In this document: piece by piece, positions 15,795-23,382 of the stretch
How the letters are laid out: each line of letters begins with the position of its first letter
How positions within the stretch are numbered: position 1 is the stretch's first letter
From: Proteiniclasticum sp.
Lineage (GTDB): Bacteria; Bacillota; Clostridia; Clostridiales; Clostridiaceae
Assembly (NCBI RefSeq): GCF_003514505.1
Contig: NZ_DOPX01000022.1
Span: 1-48,860, forward strand
Length of the DNA: 48,860 nt
Direction: 5' to 3'
The notes under the pieces: generated by a model
Told to the model about the DNA's origin: nothing
What the model saw: the letters and a program-made list of their open reading frames with translations, nothing else
The model's database searches: none
Made by a program: the position numbers and the translations under genes

Positions 15795-15821
15795 CATACA
15801 ATCTATATCATGCCTATGCTG

Positions 15822-16763
15822 TTATAGCGCATATTTTCTATTTGAGGTGAAGGCCACGGTGATCCACTTGTCTGTCTTGATGGAATGAAGCTTTTTTTCC
15901 AGCTCTTCCCGGACAGCATCCTGTTCTTTGATGGTCTGGACCAGGGAGTGTTCATCCACGATGAAGTCAATCTCTACCCGGAGAAGTTTTCTTCTCTTGG
16001 TGACCCGCAGGAAGGATTCCTTCATTTTGTATTTTCTCTCCATTTCTTTTGTCATGGCATCCAGATTTCTGGCAAGCTCTCCTTCGGGAGAAACACCCAG
16101 CACTTCTTTCATGGCCATGCGGATGGAGACAAAAGGCACTTTGGCAAAGCTTGCTGCTGTGACCAGTACGATGAGAGGATCGATGTAGTTCAGGTAGGCA
16201 GGATACACATTGAAGTGATCCAGCACGTACACCAGAATAAAGGTGACAAGAACGCCGAAACTTGCGTAGGTGTCAAAAAGCCACTGGGAAGATTCTGCAC
16301 TGAGAAGTCCGGAGTGCTGCTTTTTAGACTGCCTTCTTAGATGAAGATACATGATGAGGCAGGCCAGGGAAGAGAAGACGGCATAAAAGAGCGCCATATC
16401 TTTATCCACCGGACGGCCGCCGGTCAAGATGGCATAAACAGCTCCGATGACGGAAGCTCCCAGCATGATGAGAATGGCGGAGTATTTCACAATGATCACC
16501 AAAGGCTCCACGATGGATTTACCAAAGGGGAATTTCTTCCAGTCATTTTTGGACATGAACCTGGCGGAGGCTAAAGACAGATAAGAGAGCACCACACTTA
16601 ATAAAGAATAGAGTCCGTCGAACATGATCATTTGGGAACGGGTATAAAGTCCAGCCCCAACGCCGATGACGGAAAATAAAATGGATAGAATGAGGGAATG
16701 GGATAAGAGCCTTTTTTCTGTTACTTGTGTTTTCATGATACTTTTTGCGGTTTCCAAACTCAT
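15822..16763 (-). CDS. Cation diffusion facilitator family transporter
   Basis: Probable divalent-cation/proton antiporter of the CDF family, 313 aa. Six membrane helices occupy about residues 20-215. The metal-site helix 2 segment (MFDGLYSLLSV) and helix 5 (SSQWLFDTYASFGV) carry the expected acidic residues. A cytoplasmic C-terminal domain of about 90 residues follows. The helix 2 site lacks the second Asp/His seen in zinc transporters, so specificity cannot be assigned. It lies 69 bases after the TetR-type gene on the same strand and may be read from the same promoter. Confidence 0.82.
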   Translation of the reverse strand: MSLETAKSIMKTQVTEKRLLSHSLILSILFSVIGVGAGLYTRSQMIMFDGLYSLLSVVLSYLSLASARFMSKNDWKKFPFGKSIVEPLVIIVKYSAILIMLGASVIGAVYAILTGGRPVDKDMALFYAVFSSLACLIMYLHLRRQSKKQHSGLLSAESSQWLFDTYASFGVLVTFILVYVLDHFNVYPAYLNYIDPLIVLVTAASFAKVPFVSIRMAMKEVLGVSPEGELARNLDAMTKEMERKYKMKESFLRVTKRRKLLRVEIDFIVDEHSLVQTIKEQDAVREELEKKLHSIKTDKWITVAFTSNRKYAL

Positions 16764-16832
16764 TTCTTTTGAGGTCTCGTCACCCCTTGGAAAGCCGCGG
16801 TCAGCACCCCTTTCTTGATAAATTTTGTTGTT

Positions 16833-17405
16833 TTAGGAAGCTCTCAGAGCTTCGAGAATCATTGTGTGCAGTGTGCTTTTAGAAATCTCTTCTGTAAATC
16901 CTTTGGCTTCTGTCAGGTGCACCTGCTCCGCACCATGTTCCAGAAGACCTACCAGGTAGTTGGCCAAGTGATCTGTGTCATACACGTCCTTTAGAAGTTT
17001 CTGTTCCTGATAATACCGCAGCTTTTCAGAAAGCCATGCATAGTAAGGCTCATAGAGCCGTTCCCATTCTTGAAAAGAAGAGTAGTAGGCTGTGCCGGAA
17101 TAGACAAACCCGATGAGCTTCTTATGTTTCCTGGTCATGGAGAAGGTCAGGTCTGTGATACTTCCTAGAAACTCTTCCAGGGAGACGCTTGAGACTTCCG
17201 GAAACTTTTTCGCTTCAGAAAGAAGGTCTTCAATGATGGACTGGGCGATGCTGAGGACCAGGGCGCTTTTTGACTGGAAATAAAGATAAAAGGTGCCTTG
17301 GGCAACCCCTGCTTCTTTCACGATCTGGGATACGGATGTTTTCTCAAATCCGTGCTCACCCATGAGATGAACCGCGGCGTGGAGTAAAGCTTCTTTCTTG
17401 TTCAT
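16833..17405 (-). CDS. TetR/AcrR-family transcriptional regulator
   Basis: One-component repressor, 190 aa. The N-terminal helix-turn-helix (about residues 1-50) reads HAAVHLMGEHGFEKTSVSQIVKEAGVAQGTFYLYF, the TetR signature. The C-terminal ligand-binding half is family-specific and gives no ligand. The ribosome site AAAAGGAG precedes ATG. A perfect 17-base palindrome directly downstream of its promoter is the likely operator, pointing to autoregulation. It probably also controls the CDF transporter downstream and possibly the divergent DUF937 gene. Confidence 0.92.
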   Translation of the reverse strand: MNKKEALLHAAVHLMGEHGFEKTSVSQIVKEAGVAQGTFYLYFQSKSALVLSIAQSIIEDLLSEAKKFPEVSSVSLEEFLGSITDLTFSMTRKHKKLIGFVYSGTAYYSSFQEWERLYEPYYAWLSEKLRYYQEQKLLKDVYDTDHLANYLVGLLEHGAEQVHLTEAKGFTEEISKSTLHTMILEALRAS

Positions 17406-17432
17406 GGCAACTCCTTTTTCTGCTGGCTACTG

Positions 17433-17449
17433 AATGACTGTCAGTCATT
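17433..17449. promoter_or_regulatory. Operator palindrome of the TetR regulator
   Basis: A perfect palindrome, AATGACTG-T-CAGTCATT, lies between the promoter and the TetR gene start, just after the expected transcription start. TGACTGTCAGTCA-type sites are typical of TetR-family repressors. Confidence 0.75.
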
Positions 17450-17458
17450 TTCCTTACC

Positions 17459-17487
17459 ATCATATCACAGAGTCGAATTTTGGTCAA
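17459..17487 (-). promoter_or_regulatory. Promoter of the TetR gene
   Basis: On the minus strand TTGACC and TATGAT are separated by exactly 17 bases. Confidence 0.7.
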
Positions 17488-17579
17488 AGCTGCCCGTAAA
17501 CTTGACATTTTGTTCATAGATTCTTCGGGAAAGGAAAGGGGCTCCCGTGCTATACTTTGGCTAAAGGAGATGATGTTTC

Positions 17580-18158
17580 ATGGATTTATCAAATGTACTG
17601 GGTTCCCTTCTTTCCGAAGGTCAGACCATCGAAGAGATTGCGAAAAAAGTGGGTGCCAGACCAGAAGAAGTGCAGAAAGCGGCAAAACTCAGCGTTCCAA
17701 CTCTTGTGGAAGCGCTGAATAAAAATGCCAAGGATGAAGAAAAGAGAGCTTCACTCAATAAGGCTCTGGAAGACCACAGCGATGACAATGTGGAGGATCT
17801 TCAAAGCTTCCTTGGCAGCATGGATCTTCAGGACGGTCAGAAGATGCTGGGGCATATTCTGGGAGGAAAGAAAAATCAGGTGGAGAGCAGCATTTCCAAG
17901 AGCTCGGGTTTATCCTCCAGTCAGGTCACAGGACTTCTTGCCATGCTGGCTCCGGTTCTCATCGGCATGCTGGGAAAGAAGAAAAAGGAAGAGAATATCA
18001 GTAAAGACAGTCTTCCAGATCTCACGGGTTCTCTCGGAAAGATCTTAAGTGGCGGCAGTGGCAACGGCCTTATGGATATGGCAAAGAACATTCTGGACAA
18101 GGATCAGGATGGCAGCTTTGTGGATGACCTTATGGGAGGCTTCTTCGGGAAGAAATAG
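17580..18158 (+). CDS. DUF937-family protein
   Basis: Soluble 192-aa protein of the DUF937 type, function unknown. It opens MDLSNVLGSLLSEGQTIEEIAKKVGARPEEVQKAA, the DUF937 helical repeat in which a bacterial helix-turn-helix-like segment precedes a Gly/Ser-rich tail. The middle QVTGLLAMLAPVLIGMLGKKKKEE is hydrophobic but short. The C-terminal about 40 residues are Gly/Asp-rich (GGSGNGLMDMA, GSFVDDLMGGFFG). The ribosome site AAGGAGATGATGTTTC precedes ATG. It is divergent from the TetR gene, and a -10-like TATACT lies about 25 bases upstream without a clear -35. Confidence 0.85.
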   Translation: MDLSNVLGSLLSEGQTIEEIAKKVGARPEEVQKAAKLSVPTLVEALNKNAKDEEKRASLNKALEDHSDDNVEDLQSFLGSMDLQDGQKMLGHILGGKKNQVESSISKSSGLSSSQVTGLLAMLAPVLIGMLGKKKKEENISKDSLPDLTGSLGKILSGGSGNGLMDMAKNILDKDQDGSFVDDLMGGFFGKK

Positions 18159-18257
18159 AATAGTACTGCTTGGTAGATAAGAGTTTTGATGCGTCAGAGC
18201 TCTTTTCTTTTTTGGCCCTTCCCTTGTATAATAAGAGTCATAAAGGGGTGGGATTCG

Positions 18258-18983
18258 TTGAAAGAAACAGACTTGTATATGCCGGTGAAAACCTATTTTG
18301 AGGACCGTGGTTTTCTTGTGAGAAGTGAGGTCCGGGACATAGATGTGGTGGCGGTGAAAGAAAATCTTCTGGTGGGCATTGAGCTGAAGAAGGGGCTTAC
18401 GCTGGAGCTTCTGACCCAAGGGACTCTTCGCCAGAAAACCTGTGACCTGGTGTATCTGGCCGTGCCCAAACCCAAACGGGTAGTGAAAAACAGAAGCTTC
18501 ACCAATCTTCTCTATATGCTGAAACGCCTGGAACTGGGACTTCTTTATGTGGATGTGGAAAAGGGGGAGGCGGTGGAAGTGCTGGAGCCCTCCCTGTATG
18601 ATCTTCAAAAAGGAAAACGCTCCAGTCTGAAAGAGAAGGTCCGGATTCTGAAAGAAACAGAGAAGAGGTCCGTGGATGGGAACAAAGGTGGGTCCAGAGG
18701 GAAAAAACTTTTAACGGCTTACCGGGAAGATGCATTAAGGGCAGCAGCACTGATCCGGGTGAAAGGACATATTTCTCCCAAGGATCTGAAAGAAAGAGGA
18801 CTGAAAGGAACGCTCTTATCAAAAAATTATTATCAGTGGTTTGAAAAAGTTGGACACGGAAAATATGCTTTAAAAAGCACAGATGCGGTGGAAAAGGTCT
18901 ATGAACCCCTTCTTCTTGGGTTCATGATGGAGTATGAGAAAGAGGATTCACTTCAGAAAGAGACGGTTCAAGCTGAACATTGA
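18258..18983 (+). CDS. DUF2161-family protein (PDxK nuclease-like fold)
   Basis: Unknown function, 241 aa. The N-terminal half resembles DUF2161, a group with a restriction-endonuclease-like core. DIDVVAVKENLLVGIELKKGL supplies an Asp and an E-x-K pattern as in PD-(D/E)xK enzymes, preceded by YFEDRGFLVRSEV. The C-terminal about 60 residues (AYREDALRAAALIRVKGHISPKDLKERG) look like a winged-helix DNA-binding segment. The start is TTG at 18258, seven bases after AGGGGTGGGA; the frame is open further upstream without a ribosome site. A cytoplasmic DNA-associated role is inference only. Confidence 0.75.
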   Translation: MKETDLYMPVKTYFEDRGFLVRSEVRDIDVVAVKENLLVGIELKKGLTLELLTQGTLRQKTCDLVYLAVPKPKRVVKNRSFTNLLYMLKRLELGLLYVDVEKGEAVEVLEPSLYDLQKGKRSSLKEKVRILKETEKRSVDGNKGGSRGKKLLTAYREDALRAAALIRVKGHISPKDLKERGLKGTLLSKNYYQWFEKVGHGKYALKSTDAVEKVYEPLLLGFMMEYEKEDSLQKETVQAEH

Positions 18984-19005
18984 CCCTGTTGTCAAGGGTT
19001 TTTAC
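18983..19005 (+). terminator. Weak terminator after the DUF2161 gene
   Basis: A short 5-bp stem (18983-18987 with 18995-18999) is followed by a T run directly after the stop codon. Confidence 0.45.
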
Positions 19006-19067
19006 TTTAGATTCTGAAGAAGTCCAGGGGAAATCGTGGAAAAAGTTAGAAAATTCATTTTTGGGGG

Positions 19068-19096
19068 TTGTCAAGTCCTAAATGATGAATTATGAT
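19068..19096 (+). promoter_or_regulatory. Promoter of the leader ORF and ABC exporter
   Basis: TTGTCA (19068-19073) and TATGAT (19091-19096) are separated by exactly 17 bases. An inverted repeat TCACAG-N13-CTGTGA (19105-19129) overlaps the expected transcription start and could be an operator. Confidence 0.7.
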
Positions 19097-19158
19097 GAAA
19101 GAGGTCACAGAACATATGACATACTGTGATACGACGAAAAGAGGAGGTTACGAACGTG

Positions 19159-19293
19159 ATGATGAACAATACAGTTTTGAGAAATGCAAGTGTAGTATTT
19201 GATCTAGACGCTATTGTTGCGCCTGTTTTTAGTTATACAATGAATTATACGGTATGTAACCTGAAGAGCACCTCTTTCGGATGTCTTTGCTGA
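19159..19293 (+). CDS. 44-aa leader peptide upstream of ABC exporter
   Basis: A short ORF, MMNNTVLRNASVVF followed by DLDAIVAPVFSYTMNYTV and ending SFGCLC, with a strong AGGAGGT site before ATG. It lies in the leader of the downstream exporter operon, behind its own promoter and before two terminators. Codons 20-23 can pair with the left arm and loop of the first terminator. The stop codon sits in the loop of a small hairpin (19285-19290 with 19295-19300). In Bacillus the homologous-type exporter BmrCD is preceded by the translated BmrB leader, which mediates ribosome-dependent attenuation. The same role is inferred here. A secreted or modified peptide is the less likely alternative. Confidence 0.65.
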   Translation: MMNNTVLRNASVVFDLDAIVAPVFSYTMNYTVCNLKSTSFGCLC

Positions 19294-19441
19294 GGCAAAG
19301 GAATTTTGTAGATAGATGGAAGCCACAGGCTGCATAGCCTGTGGTTTTGTTTTTTGTCCGGAATGAAGTGTATTTGTTTCTGGCATCATAAAGGAGCGGA
19401 GAAGCGATCGATCTCCCTCATTTTACGCAAAACACGCAGGC
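19218..19441 (+). promoter_or_regulatory. Putative two-step transcription attenuator
   Basis: Three competing pairings can be drawn by hand. First, 19218-19226 (inside the leader ORF) pairs with 19325-19334 (left arm and loop of terminator 1) over 9 bp with one bulge. Second, 19337-19349 (right arm and U-tract of terminator 1) pairs with 19428-19441 (left arm of terminator 2) over 13 bp with one bulge and one G-U. Each excludes one of the two terminators. Thus if the leader segment is free of ribosomes, terminator 1 is blocked, its right arm is released, and terminator 2 is also blocked. Read-through into the exporter genes would follow. Confidence 0.55.
19319..19356 (+). terminator. Leader terminator 1
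   Basis: A stem of up to 12-13 bp (19319-19331 with 19336-19348), with four-base loop GCAT, runs into TTTTGTTTTTT. It lies 26 bases after the stop of the 44-aa ORF and would stop transcription before the exporter genes. Confidence 0.85.
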
Positions 19442-19461
19442 AGTCTGCGTGTATTTTTTTT
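19431..19461 (+). terminator. Leader terminator 2
   Basis: A perfect 8-bp stem (19432-19439 with 19445-19452) is followed by A and eight T residues. It is the second terminator between the leader ORF and the exporter start at 19565. Confidence 0.85.
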
Positions 19462-19564
19462 ACAAAATAAAAGGGGGGCTGGACTATTTGAGAGCCCATG
19501 GAATTATGTATACAAGTTTTCATCACAGGAAAAGAACCGACAGAAGGAAAGGACGTGAAACCAC

Positions 19565-21307
19565 ATGAAAAAACTAACGAAATACCTGAAAGGATATGGA
19601 CTGGTCTTTACCTTGGCCATTCTATCCATTGTGCTGGCCACAGTCATGCAGCTGGCAGTGCCGATCCTCATCAAGTACGCCATTGACTCCATCGTAGGAG
19701 ACGTGCCTGCAGGGAACCTCCAGTTCCTCATGGACGCCTTTGGAAAGAGCCTCTGGGGCGTGGTATGGATCATTGTCATCATGAGTCTCTTCCGGGGCAT
19801 CTTTATGTTCCTCAAGGGATACCTCTCCAGCTATGCTGCTGAGAATATTGCAAAAGAAATCAGAGAAAAGCTCTACCGTCAGATTCAGTATATGACCTTT
19901 GAACGTCATACCAGGAAAGAGACGGGAGATATGGTGCAAAGGTGCACCTCTGACGTGGAAATGGTACGCCGGTTCATCGGTGTCCAAGTGGTGGACCTTG
20001 GAAGAATCGTCTTCATGCTGGTCTTCACCTTGGTCATCATGGGCACCATGAATGTGGAGCTGACGCTCTACTCCATGATCATGATTCCAATTCTCTTTTT
20101 CTTCAGCTACATCTTCTTCACGAAGATCCAGAAGACCTTCAAAAAGTCAGATGAAGCAGAAGGAAGCCTCACCACAGTGCTCCAGGAGAATCTCTCCGGT
20201 GTGAGAGTGGTGAGAGCCTTCGGCAGAGAAGAGTTTGAGATCCAGCGTTTTGATGAAGTGAACAAGAACCATAAGACCATCACCTATAAACTCATTGAAA
20301 CGTTAGCGGTGTTCTGGGCATCCTCGGACCTTCTGACCCTCATGCAGAACGGCATCGTTCTCGTGGTGGGCGCGGGCATGGTGATCCGGGGAGAACTCAC
20401 CATCGGAACTTTAACAGCCTTCATCACCTATGTGTCCATGCTTTTATGGCCAGTGAAGCAGCTGGGAAGACTTCTCAGTGAGTTTGGCAAGACCACCGTG
20501 GCCCTGGACCGTATCGAGGAGATTCTCTCCGAAGAGGTGGAAGAGGACAAGGAGTTTGAAAGAACGCCGGAGATTGAAGGAAACATTTCCTTCAGCCATG
20601 TGAGCTTTGCCTATGACGCGCATCAGAAAGTCCTAAATGACATCTCCTTTGAGGTGCGAAAAGGACAGACCCTTGGCATCTTAGGATCCACAGGATCCGG
20701 AAAGTCTACCCTGGTTCATCTTCTTCAGAGGCTCTATGACTATGAGGGCAGCATCAAAGTGGATGGACATGAGCTGAAGACCATAAAGAGAGGCCACATC
20801 AGAAAGAAGATTGGTCTTGTGCTTCAGGAGCCGCACCTTTACGCGAAAACCGTCAAGGAAAACATCGGCATCACCAAAAGAGCCTACAAGGAAAAAGACA
20901 TCTTCGATGCAGCAAAAGCCGCATCCATCCATAACAATATCCTGACCTTTAAGGACGGATATGACACCATCATCGGAGAAAAAGGAGTTTCCCTTTCCGG
21001 TGGTCAAAAGCAGCGTATCGCCATTGCGAGAACCATCATCGATGAAGACAAGAGAATTCTGATTTTCGATGACTCCTTGAGTGCAGTGGACACCGAAACG
21101 GATCTTCGCATCCGTCAGGCGCTGAAAGAACGAAGCAAAGACATCACAACGCTCATCATCAGCCACAGGATACAGACCCTGGCGGAAGCCGACCAGATCA
21201 TCGTTCTCGATGAAGGCCGTGTGGTCCAGAAGGGCACCCATGAATCCCTCATCCGTGAGGAAGGGCTCTACAAGAGAATTTGGGATCTGCAGCAGATGGC
21301 GATCTAA
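19565..21307 (+). CDS. ABC exporter half-transporter, degenerate-site subunit (BmrC-like)
   Basis: Fused permease-ATPase half-transporter, 580 aa. Six membrane helices occupy about residues 15-310. The ATPase domain has Walker A LGSTGSGKST (about 378), signature LSGGQKQ and Walker B RILIFDDSLSAVD. The Walker B base is Asp where a catalytic Glu is expected (FDD rather than DE). This is the hallmark of the degenerate nucleotide site in heterodimeric exporters such as BmrCD and TM287/288. No peptidase C39 domain is present, so it is not a bacteriocin-processing type. The next gene, 29 bases on, encodes the partner. Likely role: efflux of drugs or other amphiphiles, with expression controlled by the upstream leader. 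Confidence 0.93.
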   Translation: MKKLTKYLKGYGLVFTLAILSIVLATVMQLAVPILIKYAIDSIVGDVPAGNLQFLMDAFGKSLWGVVWIIVIMSLFRGIFMFLKGYLSSYAAENIAKEIREKLYRQIQYMTFERHTRKETGDMVQRCTSDVEMVRRFIGVQVVDLGRIVFMLVFTLVIMGTMNVELTLYSMIMIPILFFFSYIFFTKIQKTFKKSDEAEGSLTTVLQENLSGVRVVRAFGREEFEIQRFDEVNKNHKTITYKLIETLAVFWASSDLLTLMQNGIVLVVGAGMVIRGELTIGTLTAFITYVSMLLWPVKQLGRLLSEFGKTTVALDRIEEILSEEVEEDKEFERTPEIEGNISFSHVSFAYDAHQKVLNDISFEVRKGQTLGILGSTGSGKSTLVHLLQRLYDYEGSIKVDGHELKTIKRGHIRKKIGLVLQEPHLYAKTVKENIGITKRAYKEKDIFDAAKAASIHNNILTFKDGYDTIIGEKGVSLSGGQKQRIAIARTIIDEDKRILIFDDSLSAVDTETDLRIRQALKERSKDITTLIISHRIQTLAEADQIIVLDEGRVVQKGTHESLIREEGLYKRIWDLQQMAI

Positions 21308-21336
21308 GAGCGTCACAAAAGGGGTGAACATAATTT

Positions 21337-23136
21337 ATGGAAGAACAAAAAGAAATGAAACTGAAAGTGGATAAGACCGTCTGGAAAGAGATGTTCCGGT
21401 ATCTCTCCATCTTCAAGAAAGACTTCCTCATACTCTGCGGCTTTATGGTAGGGCTTGCGGGCATGGACATCGTCTTTCCGCTTTTAACAAGATATGCCAT
21501 CGACAATTTCGTGGCCAATGGAGACTATAACGGTCTCACTATGGTGGGGGTCCTTTATGGACTTCTGGCCATGGGTCTCGGGCTCATCGTCTTTCTCTTC
21601 ATCCGCCATGCGGGGAAGATTGAGATGGGCATTGTCTACAAGCTCAGAAAGGATGCCTTTGAAAAGCTTCAGAGACTGTCTTTCAGCTACTATGACAAAA
21701 ATGCCGTGGGCTGGATGATCGCAAGAACCACCTCCGATGCCACAAAAATTTCAGAAACCGTGGCCTGGGGTGTGGTGGACCTGGTGTGGGGCGCCACCAT
21801 GATGCTGGGTGTATCTGTGGTGATGCTTATCATCAACTGGAAGCTAGCTCTGGTGACCCTTATTACGGTACCGGTCCTGGCAGTGGTCAGTGTCTTCTTT
21901 GAAAAAAAGATGCTGGTTTCCTACAGAAATGTAAGAAAGATCAACTCCAAGATTACGGGCCTCTTCAATGATGGCATCGTGGGTGCAAAAACCACAAAGA
22001 CCCTGGTCCGTGAGGAACTTAATATTGAAGAGTTCCAGGACGTGACGAAGGATATGAAAAAGACGTCCATCCGGGCAGCCACGCTTTCGGCGGGATATCT
22101 GCCCATGACGCTTTTCATCTCTGCAGTAGGTACGGTGCTGACCCTTCTTCTTGGAAGCAATTTCCTCATGGATGGGGCACTGACTTACGGTACTTTGGTT
22201 CTCTTTATCACCTATGCCCGTCAGTTCTTTGATCCGATTCTTGAAATTGCAAGAATCTATACGGAAATGATCGGTGCCCAGGCTGCCGCAGAACGTGTCA
22301 TGGGTCTTCTCCATGAAAAAGAGGAGATCGTGGACACAGAAGTGGAAGAAAAAGAGGACTATGGCAAGATCCATGGAGATGTGACTTTTGAGAATGTGAG
22401 CTTCTTCTATAAGGAAGGGGAGTACATTTTAAAGAACTTCAATCTTCAGGTGAAAGCTGGGGAGACCATCGCTCTTGTGGGAGAAACGGGATCCGGAAAA
22501 AGCACCATTGTGAACCTGGCTTGCCGTTTCTATGAGCCTTCCGAAGGGAAGATCCTCATAGACGGTGAAGACTATAAAAAAAGACCTCAGAGCTGGCTTC
22601 ATCAGAACATCGGGTATGTGCTTCAGGCACCGCACCTGTTCAGTGGAACCATCAAAGAGAACATCCGGTATGGTAAGCTTGCTGCCACGGATGAGGACAT
22701 CATCGAAGCGGCGAAGGTGGTTCATGCCCATGACTTCATCATGAAGCTGGAGAAGGGCTATGACACAGAAGTAGGCGAAGGCGGAGGCATGCTCTCCACA
22801 GGAGAAAAGCAGCTGATCTCTTTTGCCAGAGCCATCATCGGAAAGCCAAGACTCTTCTTCCTGGATGAGGCCACCTCCTCCATTGATACAGAGTCCGAGG
22901 CGAAGATCCAGAAAGCCATTGAAGAAGTGCTGGAGAACAGAACCAGCTTCATCGTGGCCCACAGACTGTCCACCATCAAAAATGCGGACAGAATCCTGGT
23001 CATTGACCAGGGAGAGATCCTTGAGGAAGGAAACCATGAGGAACTTCTCAAAAAGAGAGGACACTACTATGAGCTTTACACCAATCAGTTTGTGGAAGAA
23101 GCAGGTAGAGAAGTCTTAAAAGGGAAAGTTGTCTAA
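21337..23136 (+). CDS. ABC exporter half-transporter, catalytic subunit (BmrD-like)
   Basis: Second half of the heterodimer, 599 aa. An N-terminal cytoplasmic segment and six membrane helices (about 25-330) are followed by an ATPase domain. Walker A is VGETGSGKST (about 385), and Walker B is PRLFFLDEATSSID with the intact catalytic Glu. The signature reads LSTGEKQ instead of LSGGQ, as expected for the subunit whose signature completes the degenerate site. Together with the previous protein it forms one active and one degenerate ATP site. The ribosome site AAAGGGGTG precedes ATG. Confidence 0.93.
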   Translation: MEEQKEMKLKVDKTVWKEMFRYLSIFKKDFLILCGFMVGLAGMDIVFPLLTRYAIDNFVANGDYNGLTMVGVLYGLLAMGLGLIVFLFIRHAGKIEMGIVYKLRKDAFEKLQRLSFSYYDKNAVGWMIARTTSDATKISETVAWGVVDLVWGATMMLGVSVVMLIINWKLALVTLITVPVLAVVSVFFEKKMLVSYRNVRKINSKITGLFNDGIVGAKTTKTLVREELNIEEFQDVTKDMKKTSIRAATLSAGYLPMTLFISAVGTVLTLLLGSNFLMDGALTYGTLVLFITYARQFFDPILEIARIYTEMIGAQAAAERVMGLLHEKEEIVDTEVEEKEDYGKIHGDVTFENVSFFYKEGEYILKNFNLQVKAGETIALVGETGSGKSTIVNLACRFYEPSEGKILIDGEDYKKRPQSWLHQNIGYVLQAPHLFSGTIKENIRYGKLAATDEDIIEAAKVVHAHDFIMKLEKGYDTEVGEGGGMLSTGEKQLISFARAIIGKPRLFFLDEATSSIDTESEAKIQKAIEEVLENRTSFIVAHRLSTIKNADRILVIDQGEILEEGNHEELLKKRGHYYELYTNQFVEEAGREVLKGKVV

Positions 23137-23208
23137 AAGAATCATTTGAACCCAGAATCAGCAGTTCATGGCAGTAGAAGTTCAGGCAGAAGACCCGAAA
23201 TCTAGAGA

Positions 23209-23234
23209 AGAAGCGAAGCGTTTTCGATTCTTTT
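23209..23234 (+). terminator. Possible terminator of the exporter operon
   Basis: An imperfect 8-9 bp stem with one mismatch (23209-23217 with 23222-23231) is followed by four T residues. Confidence 0.4.
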
Positions 23235-23307
23235 GGTCAAATTAAATAGAAGGAAGGATGGAGCCTCATGAACTTCATCAGGCCTTTCAGTTTATATATA
23301 AAAAGCA

Positions 23308-23351
23308 GTACCCCAAATTTTTTGCGAAGAGCAGAAGGTTTGGGGTACAAT
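23308..23351 (+). promoter_or_regulatory. MBL-fold gene promoter with 10-bp inverted repeat
   Basis: GTACCCCAAA (23308-23317) is exactly repeated in inverse as TTTGGGGTAC (23339-23348). A TACAAT -10 box (23346-23351) overlaps the right arm, with a TTGCGA -35 candidate 18 bases upstream. The repeat is a good operator candidate. Confidence 0.5.
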
Positions 23352-23382
23352 GATTTTAATCAGTCTCAAGGGGGAATGAAGA

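Noticed and set aside
19159..19293. The 44-aa ORF as a class I lantibiotic precursor (FDLD-like box, Cys-rich end).
   Set aside because: No lanthionine synthetase or other modification enzyme is nearby, the exporter lacks a peptidase domain, and the RNA pairings explain the ORF better. Retained only as an alternative.
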